64,000 bases of DNA from Meiothermus sp. (GCA_026004095.1 BPIL01000007.1:92608-156607); one strand, 5' to 3'; numbered from the stretch's first letter, positions 1 through 12,884 are shown. Notes: a model not told the origin generated them from the sequence alone. A program made the numbers and translations.

Positions 1-306
1 GAGCACCTTGGCTACCACTTCCGAAGCCCGGTGTGGGGTGTATTTGAGGATGGCCCGGGCCTCCTCGAGCTTCTTACCCCGGATCAGGTCTACCACCAGG
101 CGCACTTTTCGCGGCGACATGCGGACGTAGCGGGCCGTGGCCATAGCATAGGTGTGGGGCTTCTCTTCCTTGAGGGCCTCCGCACGTTTGCGCAACGAGA
201 GCTTGGCGTAGCGCTGCAAGCCCGCCGAACCGGGGTAGTGCACATCGCGCAGGTCTTTGCGGATATCGCTGCGCTCGCCTTTCTTAAGACGTTTTCTAGC
301 TTCCAT
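1..306 (-). CDS. rplV: 50S ribosomal protein L22 (3' end beyond window)
   Basis: Large-subunit protein L22, which binds 23S rRNA and lines the peptide exit tunnel. The reading frame is open from an ATG at 306 to the window edge, giving the first 102 residues, and includes the family segment [19 protein letters not shown]. The stop codon is outside the window. It follows rpsS by 10 bases, in the order rplB-rpsS-rplV expected for the S10 operon. The start is set by a purine-rich GGGGTGGAGA just upstream of the ATG. Identification is by motif and gene order. Confidence 0.95.
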   Translation of the reverse strand, partial: MEARKRLKKGERSDIRKDLRDVHYPGSAGLQRYAKLSLRKRAEALKEEKPHTYAMATARYVRMSPRKVRLVVDLIRGKKLEEARAILKYTPHRASEVVAKVL

Positions 307-316
307 TCTCCACCCC

Positions 317-595
317 TTACTTCTTGGCGGTCTTGGCCTCTTTGCTGTGGCCGCGGTAGGTACGGGTAGGCGAGAACTCGCCCAGCTTGTGCCCGACCAT
401 CTGCTCGGTTATATAAACCGGCACGTGCTGCTTGCCGTTGTAAACCGCCAGGGTATGGCCGATCATCTCGGGCACAATGGTGCTCCGACGGCTCCAGGTC
501 TTGATCACCCGCTTTTCGCCTTTGGCGTTCATCGCCTCGACTTTTTCCAGCAGGTGGCTTTCCACAAAAACTCCTTTTTTCAAGCTACGTGGCAT
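317..595 (-). CDS. rpsS: 30S ribosomal protein S19
   Basis: Small-subunit protein S19 (92 aa), located in the head of the 30S subunit. The start [16 protein letters not shown] and the later [18 protein letters not shown] are classic S19 signatures, and the length is normal. It lies 9 bases after rplB and 10 bases before rplV in the same operon, so it is almost certainly co-transcribed and perhaps translationally coupled. Confidence 0.97.
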   Translation of the reverse strand: MPRSLKKGVFVESHLLEKVEAMNAKGEKRVIKTWSRRSTIVPEMIGHTLAVYNGKQHVPVYITEQMVGHKLGEFSPTRTYRGHSKEAKTAKK

Positions 596-604
596 AGTTC
601 ACCT

Positions 605-1432
605 CTACTTGCGACGAGACACGATGAGTGCGCTCGAGGGCTTCTTCTTCTTGCGGGTCTTGAGACCTTTGGCCTGCTGGCCCCAGGGCGAGACTGGCGG
701 ACGGCCCCGCGGCGCGCGGCCTTCACCACCACCGTGCGGGTGGTCTACCGGGTTCATGGCGGTACCGCGCACATGGCCCTTGCGGCCCAGGTGGCGCTTG
801 CGGCCGGCTTTACCCAGCACGATGTTCTTGTGATCGGCGTTGGATACCACCCCAATGGTGGCATAGCACTCACCGTGCACTTTGCGCAGCTCACCGGAGG
901 GCAGGCGCAAAATCACGTAATCACCTTCACGGCCCTGCACCTGCACGCTGGTGCCGGCGCTGCGGGCCATCTTGGCGCCCTTACCGGGCTCGAGCTCCAC
1001 CGCGTGAATCACCGTACCCACCGGAATAAAGCGCAGCGGCAGGGCATTGCCCACCGAGATGGGCGCTTCGGGGCCGCTGGTGACGATGGTATCGACCTTC
1101 AGGGCATCGGGGGCCAGGATATAGCGCTTTTCACCGTCGCGGTAGAACAGCAGAGCAATCCGGGCGGTGCGGTTGGGGTCGTACTCGATGGCCGCTACCC
1201 GGGCAGGAATACCGGCTTTATCCCGCCGACGGAAGTCGATGATGCGGTAGAGCTGCTTGTGCCCACCGGAGATGAACCGGCTGGTGATGCGGCCTTGGTT
1301 GTTGCGCCCCCCGGTTTTTTTCATCGGGGCGGTGAGGCTCTTCTCAGGGCGCTTTTTGGTCAGCTCAGAGAAGTCGGCCACCGTCATAAAGCGGCGCGAT
1401 GGGGTATAGGGTCTGAATTTCTTTACTGCCAT
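605..1432 (-). CDS. rplB: 50S ribosomal protein L2
   Basis: Large-subunit protein L2 (275 aa), needed for subunit association and the peptidyl-transferase region. The N-terminal [14 protein letters not shown] and the C-terminal conserved loop [13 protein letters not shown] (about residues 227-239) are intact. The tail is lysine- and arginine-rich, as usual. It is separated from rplW by about 186 bases, which is unusual inside this otherwise tightly packed operon. Confidence 0.98.
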   Translation of the reverse strand: MAVKKFRPYTPSRRFMTVADFSELTKKRPEKSLTAPMKKTGGRNNQGRITSRFISGGHKQLYRIIDFRRRDKAGIPARVAAIEYDPNRTARIALLFYRDGEKRYILAPDALKVDTIVTSGPEAPISVGNALPLRFIPVGTVIHAVELEPGKGAKMARSAGTSVQVQGREGDYVILRLPSGELRKVHGECYATIGVVSNADHKNIVLGKAGRKRHLGRKGHVRGTAMNPVDHPHGGGEGRAPRGRPPVSPWGQQAKGLKTRKKKKPSSALIVSRRK

Positions 1433-1618
1433 TTTGCTCTTCCTCTCACTTGATACGGGCTAACCGAGTCGCCCTGATGCCAAGTGGATTTTTGCCCCGT
1501 CATCGTCCAGCGCCGTGAGATGCGCATGTACGCTCGGTCTCGAGGCGGTTGGAGGGCATCACCTACTCCAAAGCTTTGCCCCCCTCGATCAAAACCCTTG
1601 CAGTCGGAACAAACCAGA
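1433..1618 (-). other. long spacer between rplW and rplB
   Basis: This 186-base gap lies inside an operon whose other junctions overlap or are separated by fewer than about 65 bases. I see no convincing open frame on the minus strand and no clear terminator hairpin with a T tract. It could hold an internal promoter or a structured leader for rplB and downstream genes, but I cannot point to a definite -35/-10 pair. Confidence 0.5.
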
Positions 1619-1909
1619 TCAGATCAGTCCTTCCAGGGCTTCAATCTTCTGTCCAGGTGCCACCGTCACGATGGCCTTCTTGCGGTCGGGGCGCTTACCC
1701 ATAAAGCGACCCAGGCGCTTGTGCTTACCCAGCACGTTCTGGGTATTAACCCGCACCACCTTGACCTTGAAGGCGGCCTCCACAGCATTGGCAATCTCGG
1801 TCTTGTTGGCCTTGGGGTGCACCCAGAAGGTGTAGACCCCATCAGCGAACCGGCCGTACGCCTTCTCCGACAAAACAGGTTGAATGATCACATCATGGGG
1901 CGTTTTCAT
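1619..1909 (-). CDS. rplW: 50S ribosomal protein L23
   Basis: Large-subunit protein L23 (96 aa), at the exit of the peptide tunnel, where trigger factor and SRP dock. The motif [14 protein letters not shown] at the start and the [16 protein letters not shown] segment are typical. Its ATG overlaps the stop of rplD by one base (TGATG), which implies translational coupling. The length is normal. Confidence 0.97.
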   Translation of the reverse strand: MKTPHDVIIQPVLSEKAYGRFADGVYTFWVHPKANKTEIANAVEAAFKVKVVRVNTQNVLGKHKRLGRFMGKRPDRKKAIVTVAPGQKIEALEGLI

Positions 1910-2532
1910 CAGGCCTCACCCCCTTCGCTCTGACCCAGTCTGGATTGCACACCAGGCCAGGCCGAAGCCTCCATTACCAAGGCCTCCTGGCGCATGATGT
2001 CGTAAACGTTGAGTCCTTCAGGGGCCAGCACCCGCACCTTGGGTAGGTTGCGGGCCGCACGGGCTACTTTTTCATCGCTGGTGACCAGCAGGATGGAAGG
2101 GCCCTCGAGGTTGTGGGCTTTGAGCCAGGCCACAAACTCTCTGGTTTTGCCGTTCACACCCTTGAAGTCTTCCACCAGAAAGAACTTACCCTCCTTGGCG
2201 CGGTCGGCCAGGGCCATCGCAAGACCCAGCTTGCGCACCTTCTTGGGCAGGGTGTAGCTGTAGTCGCGGGGCTGCGGCCCAAAAACCGTACCACCCCCCA
2301 CGAAGATGGGGGCGCCGTAGTCACCGTGGCGGGCCCGGCCGGTGTGTTTTTGCGCGTACATTTTTTTGGTGGTGAAGTTCACCATGCCGCGGGTTTTGGT
2401 GGCCGCGGTACCCCGGCGGCGCGAGGCCAGTTGCCAGCGCAACACCTCGTAAAGCACGTGGCTCTTCACTTTTTCGGGAAGCGCCGCTTCCACAGTCTTG
2501 TTGCTTCCGAGCACCGGAAGGTTGTACATCAC
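1909..2532 (-). CDS. rplD: 50S ribosomal protein L4
   Basis: Large-subunit protein L4 (207 aa). The conserved long-loop segment [27 protein letters not shown], which reaches into the exit tunnel, is present around residues 45-70. The gene overlaps rplC by 4 bases (ATGA) upstream and rplW by 1 base downstream, so three neighbours are probably translated in a coupled way. In enterobacteria L4 represses its own operon. Nothing here shows whether that applies. Confidence 0.97.
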   Translation of the reverse strand: MMYNLPVLGSNKTVEAALPEKVKSHVLYEVLRWQLASRRRGTAATKTRGMVNFTTKKMYAQKHTGRARHGDYGAPIFVGGGTVFGPQPRDYSYTLPKKVRKLGLAMALADRAKEGKFFLVEDFKGVNGKTREFVAWLKAHNLEGPSILLVTSDEKVARAARNLPKVRVLAPEGLNVYDIMRQEALVMEASAWPGVQSRLGQSEGGEA

Positions 2533-3173
2533 TTACCTCCCTTTCCGGCCTTAACGGCGGGCACCTTACTGGTCTGGCGCACCACCACCAGGCTGCCGTT
2601 GGCCCCCGGCACCGAACCCTTGACCAGAATCAGGTTTTCGTTCTCGAGCACATCCACGACCTCGAGGCCCTGGATCGTCACCCGCTCGTTGCCCCAGCGC
2701 CCGGCCATCTTCTTACCCTTAAAAACCCGGCCTGGGGTCTTGCGGTTACCGATCGAACCCCCGTGGCGGTGAATCTTGTGAGCACCGTGCGAGTCGTTAC
2801 CACCGGCAAAGTTCCACTTCTTCATCACGCCGGTAAAGCCGTGGCCCTTAGAGGTGCCGGTTACATCCACCACTTCCCCTACGTTGAAAATACTCACCGT
2901 CACGGTGTCGCCCTCGGGGTTGAAGCCGCGCAGCTCGCGCAGGTACTTCACGGGCTCCACGCCCGCCTTGGCAAAATGGCCCTTGGCCGGCTTGTTGACC
3001 CGCTGCGGCTTCTGGCTCTGGAAGCCGAGCTGCACCGCTTCATACCCATCTTTCTCGATGGTTTTACGCTGTACCACCGGGCAGGGGCCGGCCAGGATTA
3101 CCGTTACAGGCACAGCCTTATCGCCCTTCCAGATCTGGGTCATGCCCACTTTAGTCCCAAGAATGCCCTTCAT
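2529..3173 (-). CDS. rplC: 50S ribosomal protein L3
   Basis: Large-subunit protein L3 (214 aa), an early assembly protein near the peptidyl-transferase centre. It shows the start [15 protein letters not shown] and the central loop region [25 protein letters not shown] sequence with [15 protein letters not shown]. It overlaps rpsJ by one base and rplD by four. Length and motifs are typical of the family. Confidence 0.97.
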   Translation of the reverse strand: MKGILGTKVGMTQIWKGDKAVPVTVILAGPCPVVQRKTIEKDGYEAVQLGFQSQKPQRVNKPAKGHFAKAGVEPVKYLRELRGFNPEGDTVTVSIFNVGEVVDVTGTSKGHGFTGVMKKWNFAGGNDSHGAHKIHRHGGSIGNRKTPGRVFKGKKMAGRWGNERVTIQGLEVVDVLENENLILVKGSVPGANGSLVVVRQTSKVPAVKAGKGGK

Positions 3174-3487
3174 TAGCGGCCTCCTAGCATCTTGAGCTCA
3201 ATCTCGACACCGGTGGGCAGGTCGAGGTTGCGCAACCCCTCGATGGTCTTGGGGGTGGGATCGGAAATATCCACCAGTCGGTTATGGGTGCGCAGTTCAA
3301 AATGTTCTCGGCTGTCTTTGTGCTTAAAGGGGCTCCGCAGCACGGTAAAACGACGGATACGGGTTGGCAGCGGCACCGGGCCGGAAACCTGCGCCCCGCT
3401 GCGGCGGGCCGTCTCCACGATCTTGGCCGCCGAAGCATCCAGGCTCTTGTGGTCGAAGCCCCGAAGTTTGATGCGAATCTTTGGCAT
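3173..3487 (-). CDS. rpsJ: 30S ribosomal protein S10
   Basis: Small-subunit protein S10 (104 aa), also the NusE transcription antitermination factor in other bacteria. The sequence [17 protein letters not shown] and the loop [23 protein letters not shown] are diagnostic. It lies 12 bases after tuf, so the str and S10 gene groups appear to form one continuous transcription unit, as is known for Thermus species. Confidence 0.97.
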   Translation of the reverse strand: MPKIRIKLRGFDHKSLDASAAKIVETARRSGAQVSGPVPLPTRIRRFTVLRSPFKHKDSREHFELRTHNRLVDISDPTPKTIEGLRNLDLPTGVEIELKMLGGR

Positions 3488-3499
3488 TCAGGGCCTCCC

Positions 3500-4717
<1,218 letters not shown>

Positions 4718-4782
4718 AGCAGTTTCACTCCTTCTGCAGTAATCAGGGGCTGGGGCTCAACCTGTGCCCCAACCCCGGTTGT

Positions 4783-6876
<2,094 letters not shown>

Positions 6877-6878
6877 AC

Positions 6879-7349
6879 TTACCACCGGTAGTGGGCGTAG
6901 GCTCGGTTGGCTTCGGCCATACGCTCAACATCTTCTTTCTTTTTGACCGCTCCACCCTTACCTTCGGCGGCTTCCAGCAGCTCGGCTGCCAGGCGCTGGT
7001 GGGCTTCGCGTTCGCCCCGGCTGTTAAAGGCGTTCACAATCCAGCGAATGGCCAGGGTCTGCTGACGACGGGGCGATACCTCGACGGGCACCTGGTAGTT
7101 GGCCCCACCCACCCGGCGGCTGCGCACTTCCACACGGGGGCGCACATTGTCCAGGGCCGCCTTAAACACCTTGAGGGGCTCCTGCCCGCTTTTCTCCTGG
7201 ATAATCTCACAGGCCTGTCTAAAGATGCGAGCAGCCAGGTTCTTCTTGCCATCGCGCATCATCCGGTTGATGAAGGCGGTGACCACCACGTCGCCGTACA
7301 GGTGGTCGGGCTCGAGTTGGCGAATTTCTGCTTGTCTTCTCCGCGACAT
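6879..7349 (-). CDS. rpsG: 30S ribosomal protein S7
   Basis: Small-subunit protein S7 (156 aa), the primary binder of the 3' major domain of 16S rRNA. The start [20 protein letters not shown] and the segment [19 protein letters not shown] are characteristic, and the C-terminus NRAYAHYRW is typical. It sits 47 bases after rpsL and 2 bases before fusA. Confidence 0.97.
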   Translation of the reverse strand: MSRRRQAEIRQLEPDHLYGDVVVTAFINRMMRDGKKNLAARIFRQACEIIQEKSGQEPLKVFKAALDNVRPRVEVRSRRVGGANYQVPVEVSPRRQQTLAIRWIVNAFNSRGEREAHQRLAAELLEAAEGKGGAVKKKEDVERMAEANRAYAHYRW

Positions 7350-7396
7350 ACTTCAAACCTCACTCATGCCGCCCTAGAGGGCTGCACGTGGAAGAG

Positions 7397-7813
7397 TTAC
7401 TTCTTGCCCTTGGCCGCCGCGCCTTTAGCATCGGCTTTGGGCCGCTTGGTGCCGTACTTGGAGCGGCTCTTCTTGCGATCCTTCACGCCCTGGGTGTCGT
7501 AGATGCCGCGCACAATGTGGTAGCGCACACCCGGCAGGTCTTTCACACGGCCCCCGCGGATCAGCACCACCGAGTGCTCTTGCAGGTTGTGGCCTTCGCC
7601 AGGAATGTAGGCGGTGACTTCGTACTGGCTCGAGAGCCGCACCTTGGCCACCTTGCGCAAGGCCGAGTTGGGCTTCTTGGGGGTTACGGTGCGCACCACG
7701 GTGCAGACCCCCTTGCGGAAGGGGCTTCCTTTGAGGGCAGGCACCTTGCTCTTCTTGACCACCGGCGTACGGCCCTTACGGAGGAGTTGGTTGATGGTTG
7801 GCAGTGTAATCAC
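7397..7813 (-). CDS. rpsL: 30S ribosomal protein S12
   Basis: Small-subunit protein S12 (138 aa), part of the decoding centre. The segment [16 protein letters not shown] has lysines at residues 46-47, the streptomycin-sensitive wild-type form, and the second loop [27 protein letters not shown] is intact. The start codon is GTG. The purine run GAAAGGA ends only one base before it, a very short spacing, so initiation may depend on something other than a standard ribosome-binding site. It is the first gene of the operon, about 215 bases downstream of the predicted transcription start. Confidence 0.96.
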   Translation of the reverse strand: MITLPTINQLLRKGRTPVVKKSKVPALKGSPFRKGVCTVVRTVTPKKPNSALRKVAKVRLSSQYEVTAYIPGEGHNLQEHSVVLIRGGRVKDLPGVRYHIVRGIYDTQGVKDRKKSRSKYGTKRPKADAKGAAAKGKK

Positions 7814-8036
7814 ATCCTTTCGTTTAACTCGATTTCTTCAAAAACCGAAAACCCCACACGGAGTTCTGCGTACTTGCGCTGCGCTCGGTGCGGGGTTCCC
7901 GTCGAGAAGCGAACCAGGCCAGCAGCCCGTGTTTCGCCCCTAGATTCTCAAGAATCGCCGTGCGCGACGGTCTTCCCGTGAGCGCAACCGATGTTGCCTC
8001 AGGGCCGGGGCTGGCCTGAGGCGACGCAACCCTAGA
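7814..8036 (-). promoter_or_regulatory. 5' leader of the str operon with hairpin
   Basis: This is the untranslated leader before rpsL, and together with the promoter it accounts for the gene-free stretch 7814-8173. Just after the predicted transcription start is a strong inverted repeat, GCCTCAGG (7996-8003) with CCTGAGGC (8015-8022), extended inward by GCC/GGC with one bulged base. There is no T tract, so it is not a simple terminator. It may stabilise the transcript or serve regulation by a ribosomal protein. I see no open frame in the leader that looks like a gene. Confidence 0.5.
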
Positions 8037-8065
8037 AGTATATACGGGCGCAAAAAGTTAATCAA
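8037..8065 (-). promoter_or_regulatory. promoter of the str/S10 operon
   Basis: On the minus strand a -35 box TTGATT (8065-8060) and a -10 box TATACT (8042-8037) are separated by exactly 17 bases. It lies in the only long gap before rpsL and points toward the ribosomal operon. Transcription should begin near 8030. Confidence 0.8.
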
Positions 8066-8173
8066 GGGGCAGAATACGGCTTGGGGAGCGGCTACAAGGA
8101 GGGTGCTGCCGCGCTCGATCGTGAGCGTAGCAAAAGCTGGGGGAGCGTGCGGTCTGCCCTGGAAGAGTGGGGC

Positions 8174-8791
8174 TCAACGCAGCAGCCAGCGCACGTCCTC
8201 TACCACCCGTTCGGTTTCGGCGGCTTTGCCGTTGCCATATATCAGCCGCAGTTGTCCTTTGGGATCAAGCGCGAAAACCGTGGCGGTATGGTCTACGTTG
8301 TACTCGGTAGCCGACTTGATCTGGGATTTTTGATAAAACACCCCGTAGCGTTTGGCCACCTCGGCGATCTGCTCGGGGGTTCCAGTCAGCCCGATAAAGC
8401 TGGGGCTGAAGAAGGTAACATAATCCCTTAGCTTTTCCAGGGTGTCCCGCTCGGGATCTACCGAGATGAGCAGAACCTGCACCCGCGCCTGCTCGGCGGG
8501 GGTCAGGGCTTTGTAGACCTTGCTGAGCTCGAGCAAGGTGGTGGGGCAGACATCCGGGCAGTTCACAAAGCCAAAGAAGATCAGAACCACCTTACCCTGA
8601 AAATCGGAAAGGCTTTTACGCGAGCCGTCGTGGGCGGTGAGGGTAAACTGGTTGGCTTCTGGTGGGCGGGCGTTCAACAGGCGGGTTCCATAGGGCTGGT
8701 AGGTATCGCGCGACAAAAAGAAGGCAACCACGGCCAAAATCAAAGGCAAACTTACCAACAGTGTGATCCAAGCGGCTCGACGCGGCTTCAT
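8174..8791 (-). CDS. Sco1/SenC/PrrC family copper chaperone
   Basis: Thioredoxin-fold membrane-anchored protein (205 aa) of the SCO family, which delivers copper to the CuA site of cytochrome oxidase or acts as a thiol reductase. One N-terminal membrane segment (about residues 8-26) precedes the copper motif C78-P-D-V-C82-P, and the third ligand His168 lies in YNVDHTAT. The length is normal. It is transcribed away from the small membrane protein at 8938, with no oxidase gene beside it in the window. Confidence 0.92.
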   Translation of the reverse strand: MKPRRAAWITLLVSLPLILAVVAFFLSRDTYQPYGTRLLNARPPEANQFTLTAHDGSRKSLSDFQGKVVLIFFGFVNCPDVCPTTLLELSKVYKALTPAEQARVQVLLISVDPERDTLEKLRDYVTFFSPSFIGLTGTPEQIAEVAKRYGVFYQKSQIKSATEYNVDHTATVFALDPKGQLRLIYGNGKAAETERVVEDVRWLLR

Positions 8792-8937
8792 CTGTACCCC
8801 TAGAAAAACCGTTGGGCCATAGGCCCCTCATCACCGTAAACAACGCAGCATGGGCAAATGTCCCTGAGGAGATAGCATAGCCCAGGGCAAGCTACTTTAC
8901 AATAGCCTTTGGGCTTTATGGCATGATGTAAGTTACC

Positions 8938-9414
8938 ATGAGGGCAGAACCTCCTGCATTTTCCAATGCCCTACTGCGATGGGCTGCTGCTTTGTTGATG
9001 GCTCCCTTCTTTTTGCAATTGCTCGGTTTTGGCAACACCTTTCTGGGAGGGGGGTTGTGCGGCGAGCTATTTGGCAACGAGACACCCCTGGGGCTTCAGG
9101 GGGCAGGGTTCTGGTACGCCCTGTTGTTCATGATGTTGCTGGGGCTTCAGCTAATGTATGGGGGGTTTTTGCTGCTGGCCCGTTTACTCGAGATGCCCGC
9201 CGGCATGGAGCGCGGAGCTTACCAAGGGGGGATCTGGCTGGCAGGCCTGATAATCCTGCTGTTCATACTGACCCGTAGTACCGGTCTCCCCTACCCCAGC
9301 CCCCAGGGTCTGGCACTGGGCGATACCGCGCCGGTGGATCTGCTGAGCCTGCTTCTGGTCGGATGTTCGGGGGTGGGTGGTTTGCTGCTGTGGCGATTGC
9401 TCAAAAAGGCATAG
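8938..9414 (+). CDS. uncharacterised four-helix membrane protein
   Basis: I do not recognise this 158-residue protein. It has four hydrophobic stretches, at roughly residues 12-32, 58-88, 98-115 and 132-153, and a basic end LLKKA, so it is very likely an integral membrane protein. The divergent neighbour is the Sco1-type copper protein and the downstream gene is mazG, 32 bases away. No ribosome-binding site is obvious before the ATG. An earlier ATG-ATG-TAA lies just upstream and would encode nothing useful. Confidence 0.7.
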   Translation: MRAEPPAFSNALLRWAAALLMAPFFLQLLGFGNTFLGGGLCGELFGNETPLGLQGAGFWYALLFMMLLGLQLMYGGFLLLARLLEMPAGMERGAYQGGIWLAGLIILLFILTRSTGLPYPSPQGLALGDTAPVDLLSLLLVGCSGVGGLLLWRLLKKA

Positions 9415-9433
9415 TCGGCTAGGCAAAACCCGC

Positions 9434-9439
9434 TAGGCT
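9434..9439 (+). promoter_or_regulatory. -10 box of leaderless mazG promoter
   Basis: The hexamer TAGGCT ends 7 bases before the mazG ATG. This matches the spacing seen at several other genes in this window and implies transcription starting at or next to the start codon. Confidence 0.55.
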
Positions 9440-9446
9440 ATAGAGC

Positions 9447-10037
9447 ATGGAGCGTTTACTAGAGGTCATGCGTCGTCTGCGCGGCCCGGAGGGCTGTCCC
9501 TGGGACAAAGAGCAAACCCACCTGAGCCTACGACCCTACCTGCTCGAGGAGGCCGCCGAAGCCGTGGATGCCATAGGTCGGGGCAACCCCCAGGAGATGG
9601 CCGAGGAGCTCGGGGATGTGCTCTTGCAGGTGGCCTTTCATTCGGTGATTGCCGAGCAAGAGGGCAGTTTTGCTTATCCCGAAGTGGAGCAGCACATCGT
9701 GGATAAGCTCATCCGCCGTCACCCTCACGTGTTTGGTGATGTGAAGGCCGATACCCCCGAGGCCGTTACTGCCAACTGGAAGGCCATTAAGGCCCAGGAG
9801 GGCAAAACCGCCCAGTCCATTTGCGATCAGGTGCCGAAAAGCCTGGGGGCTTTGGCCCGGGCCGCCGAAATTCAGAAAAAGATGGGGTACACCTTCCCCG
9901 GGAAAGACCAGCTAATAGGGGCCATCGAAGAGGGCCGCCTGGCCGAGGCGCTGTGGCTGATGGTGGCCTGGTGCCGAGAGGAAAAAATCAATCCGGAGAT
10001 TCTGCTGCGCGAGCGATGCGAGGAAAGCTGTTCCTAA
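9447..10037 (+). CDS. mazG: MazG-type nucleoside triphosphate pyrophosphohydrolase
   Basis: All-alpha NTP pyrophosphohydrolase (196 aa) that hydrolyses NTPs/dNTPs to the monophosphate and pyrophosphate, a house-cleaning role. The start RLRGPEGCPWDKEQTH is diagnostic. The Mg-binding acidic residues are visible as E34-E35-x-x-E38 and E54-x-x-D57. It is shorter than the two-domain E. coli MazG (about 263 aa), so one MazG domain plus a short C-terminal part is present. It is followed 42 bases later by a Nudix hydrolase gene. Confidence 0.93.
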   Translation: MERLLEVMRRLRGPEGCPWDKEQTHLSLRPYLLEEAAEAVDAIGRGNPQEMAEELGDVLLQVAFHSVIAEQEGSFAYPEVEQHIVDKLIRRHPHVFGDVKADTPEAVTANWKAIKAQEGKTAQSICDQVPKSLGALARAAEIQKKMGYTFPGKDQLIGAIEEGRLAEALWLMVAWCREEKINPEILLRERCEESCS

Positions 10038-10079
10038 AAGGTCAGATGCCACAAACCACAGCGCCAACCTGGTTCACCC

Positions 10080-10682
10080 ATGAAATCGGACTTGCTCAAG
10101 GCCATCGTTGCCCGCCCTCCTGAAGCGCTCTCGAGGCCGGAGGGCTTCGTGGACGCCGCCGTGCTGCTGCCGGTCTGGGAAGGGCAACTGCTGTTTACCG
10201 TGCGCAGCGCCCACCTCCCCCACCACGCCGCACAGATTAGCTTTCCCGGGGGCCGCTTTGACGATGGCGAGAGTGCAGAGCAGGCTGCCTTGCGCGAGGC
10301 CTGGGAAGAGGTGGGGCTGAACCCGGAGCACGTGGAAATCCTGGGACGCCTCAACCCCACCCTCTCCCCTTTTGGGTATCGGGTTTTTCCCTTGCTGGGC
10401 CGGATCACCCAGGAACCTCAGCTTACCCCCAATCCCACAGAAGTAGACGCACTGCTCTGGGTACCCATCGAGGAGCTGCTGGCCGCCCCCGCTTACGCTG
10501 AAGAACGCACACCCCCACCAGGCAACCGCTTTCCCAACGGCCTGGGCGGGGAGTTCTCCGAGATGGAAGGCCCGCTGCGGCGCAAGGTCTGGCATTATCC
10601 TTGGCGGGGCTACGACATCTGGGGTGTGACCGGGAACATTGTGCACGACTTCCTCGAGCGCATCCGGGCAGTGCGCCTGTAG
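10080..10682 (+). CDS. Nudix hydrolase, CoA pyrophosphatase type
   Basis: Nudix family protein (200 aa). The Nudix box spans residues 58-80 (GRFDDGE, then REAWEEVGL). The preceding segment, [17 protein letters not shown], matches the family that hydrolyses coenzyme A and its derivatives (NudL/YeaB type). It probably forms a small nucleotide-sanitation pair with mazG. Substrate assignment is by motif only. Confidence 0.88.
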   Translation: MKSDLLKAIVARPPEALSRPEGFVDAAVLLPVWEGQLLFTVRSAHLPHHAAQISFPGGRFDDGESAEQAALREAWEEVGLNPEHVEILGRLNPTLSPFGYRVFPLLGRITQEPQLTPNPTEVDALLWVPIEELLAAPAYAEERTPPPGNRFPNGLGGEFSEMEGPLRRKVWHYPWRGYDIWGVTGNIVHDFLERIRAVRL

Positions 10683-10691
10683 GGCCCATCT

Positions 10692-11471
10692 TTAGTCTGC
10701 GGCCACCAAACCCTGCTCAAACACCGGGCGGGCCTGCCGGGAAAGCTGGTTGTACAGTTCCAGGAATTGCGCCTTGGCCTGCTGCCCCAAAAAGCCCGGC
10801 GGGGTGAGCTCGGGCGGTAGGCCGGGGTCCAAGAAAAGGTTCTTGCGGGCCTGGTGAATCATGTGGGTCAGGCGCACAAAGGCCTCCTCGGCGCTTTGGG
10901 CCCTTGGTGGCTTCTGGGCCAGAAAAGCCCGGTAGCGGGTCTGGGCTGCCTTCAGGTTGAAGGATTTTTCGATGAGCTCGAGGGGGGGTGTGCTGGAAAA
11001 ACGCTCGGCCTGGAACAGCTCGACATAGTTTTGCAGGCCGTAAAAGCCCACCAGGTCGCGGGCGGCCTCGAGCGAGCCGTTGGGGCTGATCCACACACCC
11101 GGCGCCGGCGTACCGAAGCCCAGCAGAATCAACTCGTTACGAAAGCGATCCCGCACGGTGCGCTTGGTTTCCGGCACGGCATAGACCAAAATGCGCCACT
11201 TGCCATCCCACGGCGCACCATAGCTATACAGGCGCTCCCGCACCTTCTCGACCTGCCAGGACACCCTGGGCGAAAGCCGATAGTAAGCCCGCCGCCCCTC
11301 TTTTTCGGGGATAATCCAGCCCCGTTTGACGCTGCGCGAAACCGCAGCCCGCACCGCGGGCTCGCTGAAATTCAACAGTTCCATCCAGCGGATCAAATCC
11401 CCCACCCAGGCCCGGTTTTCGGGGTACAGATACTCCATATAAAGCGTAAACAAGTAAGAGCGCGCCCGCAT
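10692..11471 (-). CDS. PaaX-family transcriptional regulator
   Basis: Protein of 259 aa with an N-terminal winged-helix region (about residues 1-75, including LLNFSEPAVRAAVSRSVKRGWI) and the PaaX-like central domain (WRILVYAVPE, LLGFGTPAPGVWISPNG). PaaX regulates phenylacetate catabolism in other bacteria, where phenylacetyl-CoA is the effector. No phenylacetate genes lie beside it here, so its target is unknown. A perfect TATACT (11485-11480) lies 8 bases before the ATG, suggesting a very short or absent 5' leader. It converges with the Nudix gene, 9 bases apart. Confidence 0.85.
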   Translation of the reverse strand: MRARSYLFTLYMEYLYPENRAWVGDLIRWMELLNFSEPAVRAAVSRSVKRGWIIPEKEGRRAYYRLSPRVSWQVEKVRERLYSYGAPWDGKWRILVYAVPETKRTVRDRFRNELILLGFGTPAPGVWISPNGSLEAARDLVGFYGLQNYVELFQAERFSSTPPLELIEKSFNLKAAQTRYRAFLAQKPPRAQSAEEAFVRLTHMIHQARKNLFLDPGLPPELTPPGFLGQQAKAQFLELYNQLSRQARPVFEQGLVAAD

Positions 11472-11531
11472 TGAGGTTCAGTATAATACGGGTTTTCGCA
11501 TCTTCAGCAAAAAAGCGTTGGTATAGGACGA

Positions 11532-12884
11532 TTAATCAGAGGCCGCTGGCCGGGCCTCGAGGCGAAACCACCGCCCACTTCGATAACGCCACAAAAACAT
11601 GCTCACCCGCACCGTCTCCTCGCCCAGCAGCCGCCCCAGAAATATGCCCCACAGTCCCAAACCCAACGGAAACGCCAGCAGCCAGGCCAGGGGCAAACCC
11701 ACCACAAACACTGTCACAAAATCGGAGAACAGTAAAAAACGGGTGTCCCCCCCGCTGGCCAGGGTGCCAAAAAAGATGAAGTTGGACACCTTAACCGGCT
11801 GGAACAGCGCGTTGAGCAGCACGGCCCAGAAAGCCCATTCCCGCACCTGCGGGGTGGTGTTGGGGTAGAGCACCGGCAGGAGAAAAGCGAACAGGGCAAA
11901 AATAAAGCCAAAGATGGCGGCCGAAGCCAGCCCAATCTGCCAGATTTGGCGCGAGACTGCCCAGACGCCGGGGGGGTCGGCCCGCCCAATGGACTGGGCC
12001 ACCAGCACGGTAGCTGCGTAATGCAGGCCCGCCGAGGCGGTGATGAAGACCATCTCGAGGTTGCTCACAATCTGAAACACCGCCAGCTCCTGGGTGCCCA
12101 GGCGCTCGAACAGCAGCGCAAACAAAAACACCCCGCCGCTGAATACCACCTCGGTGATGAACAGCGGCAACACCAGCGGCACCGCCTCGCCGAACAAGTC
12201 CCGTCCCTGTCCAAGGCTGGGCCAGGCCCAGCGCAACCCCCAGCGGCTTCCAATGAGCAGCCAGAGCAGCAGCAGGGCCCGGACACCCTGGGCCACCAAG
12301 GCCGCCAGGGCCGCGCCCACCACCCCCATTCCCAGGGGATACACCAGCAGCCAGGACAGCAGGGGTATCAGGGCAATGGCCGGAATCGTTACAATCATCG
12401 GTATGCGCGCCCTGCCGATACTGCGAAAGGCCGCACTGCTCACCACGCTCAGGGTAATGAGGGGTAGGGAAAGCGCCACCAGTGAAAGGTACGGGCCGCC
12501 AATCGCAGTAATTTCCGGATCAGCTCCGACCAGTCTCAAAAAAGGCACCGCTCCCAGCCCCAGCGGTAGAGCCAGCGCAAGGGCTATCAGCGCAGAAAAT
12601 CCAATGAAAAAACTCACGATGCGCCGCACCGCGGCCTCGTCGCCCCGCCCCCGGGCCCGGCTGGCCAGAATGGCGCACCCCGCACCCAGGGTATTGAGGC
12701 ACAGAATACCGATGAAAAGAACGTTATTAGCCAGCCCTACCGCGGCAATGGTGGCGGTGCCCAGGGTTCCCACAATCACCTGATTGACGAAGCCAAGGGC
12801 TAGCTGAACGGTGGACTCGAGGCTCACCGGCAGGGCAATTCTGAATATTTCGCGCTGGGTATCCGCAGTCACAAAGGCCAGCAT
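11532..12884 (-). CDS. MATE family efflux transporter
   Basis: Polytopic membrane transporter (450 aa with this start) of the multidrug and toxic compound extrusion family, exchanging Na+ or H+ for organic cations. About 12 hydrophobic helices are visible in two similar halves, with the N-terminal signature IALPVSLESTVQLALGFVNQVIVGTLG. The longer frame to 12932 starts at a TTG and adds a poorly hydrophobic, Cys/Gly-rich tail, so I chose the ATG at 12884. No Shine-Dalgarno sequence is evident. It is divergent from the aminotransferase gene. Confidence 0.88.
   Translation of the reverse strand: MLAFVTADTQREIFRIALPVSLESTVQLALGFVNQVIVGTLGTATIAAVGLANNVLFIGILCLNTLGAGCAILASRARGRGDEAAVRRIVSFFIGFSALIALALALPLGLGAVPFLRLVGADPEITAIGGPYLSLVALSLPLITLSVVSSAAFRSIGRARIPMIVTIPAIALIPLLSWLLVYPLGMGVVGAALAALVAQGVRALLLLWLLIGSRWGLRWAWPSLGQGRDLFGEAVPLVLPLFITEVVFSGGVFLFALLFERLGTQELAVFQIVSNLEMVFITASAGLHYAATVLVAQSIGRADPPGVWAVSRQIWQIGLASAAIFGFIFALFAFLLPVLYPNTTPQVREWAFWAVLLNALFQPVKVSNFIFFGTLASGGDTRFLLFSDFVTVFVVGLPLAWLLAFPLGLGLWGIFLGRLLGEETVRVSMFLWRYRSGRWFRLEARPAASD

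Noticed and set aside
257..1453. 398-codon open frame on the plus strand opposite rplB and rpsS
   Set aside because: It is the antisense shadow of ribosomal protein genes; the opposite strand is certain and GC-rich codon use leaves long antisense frames open.
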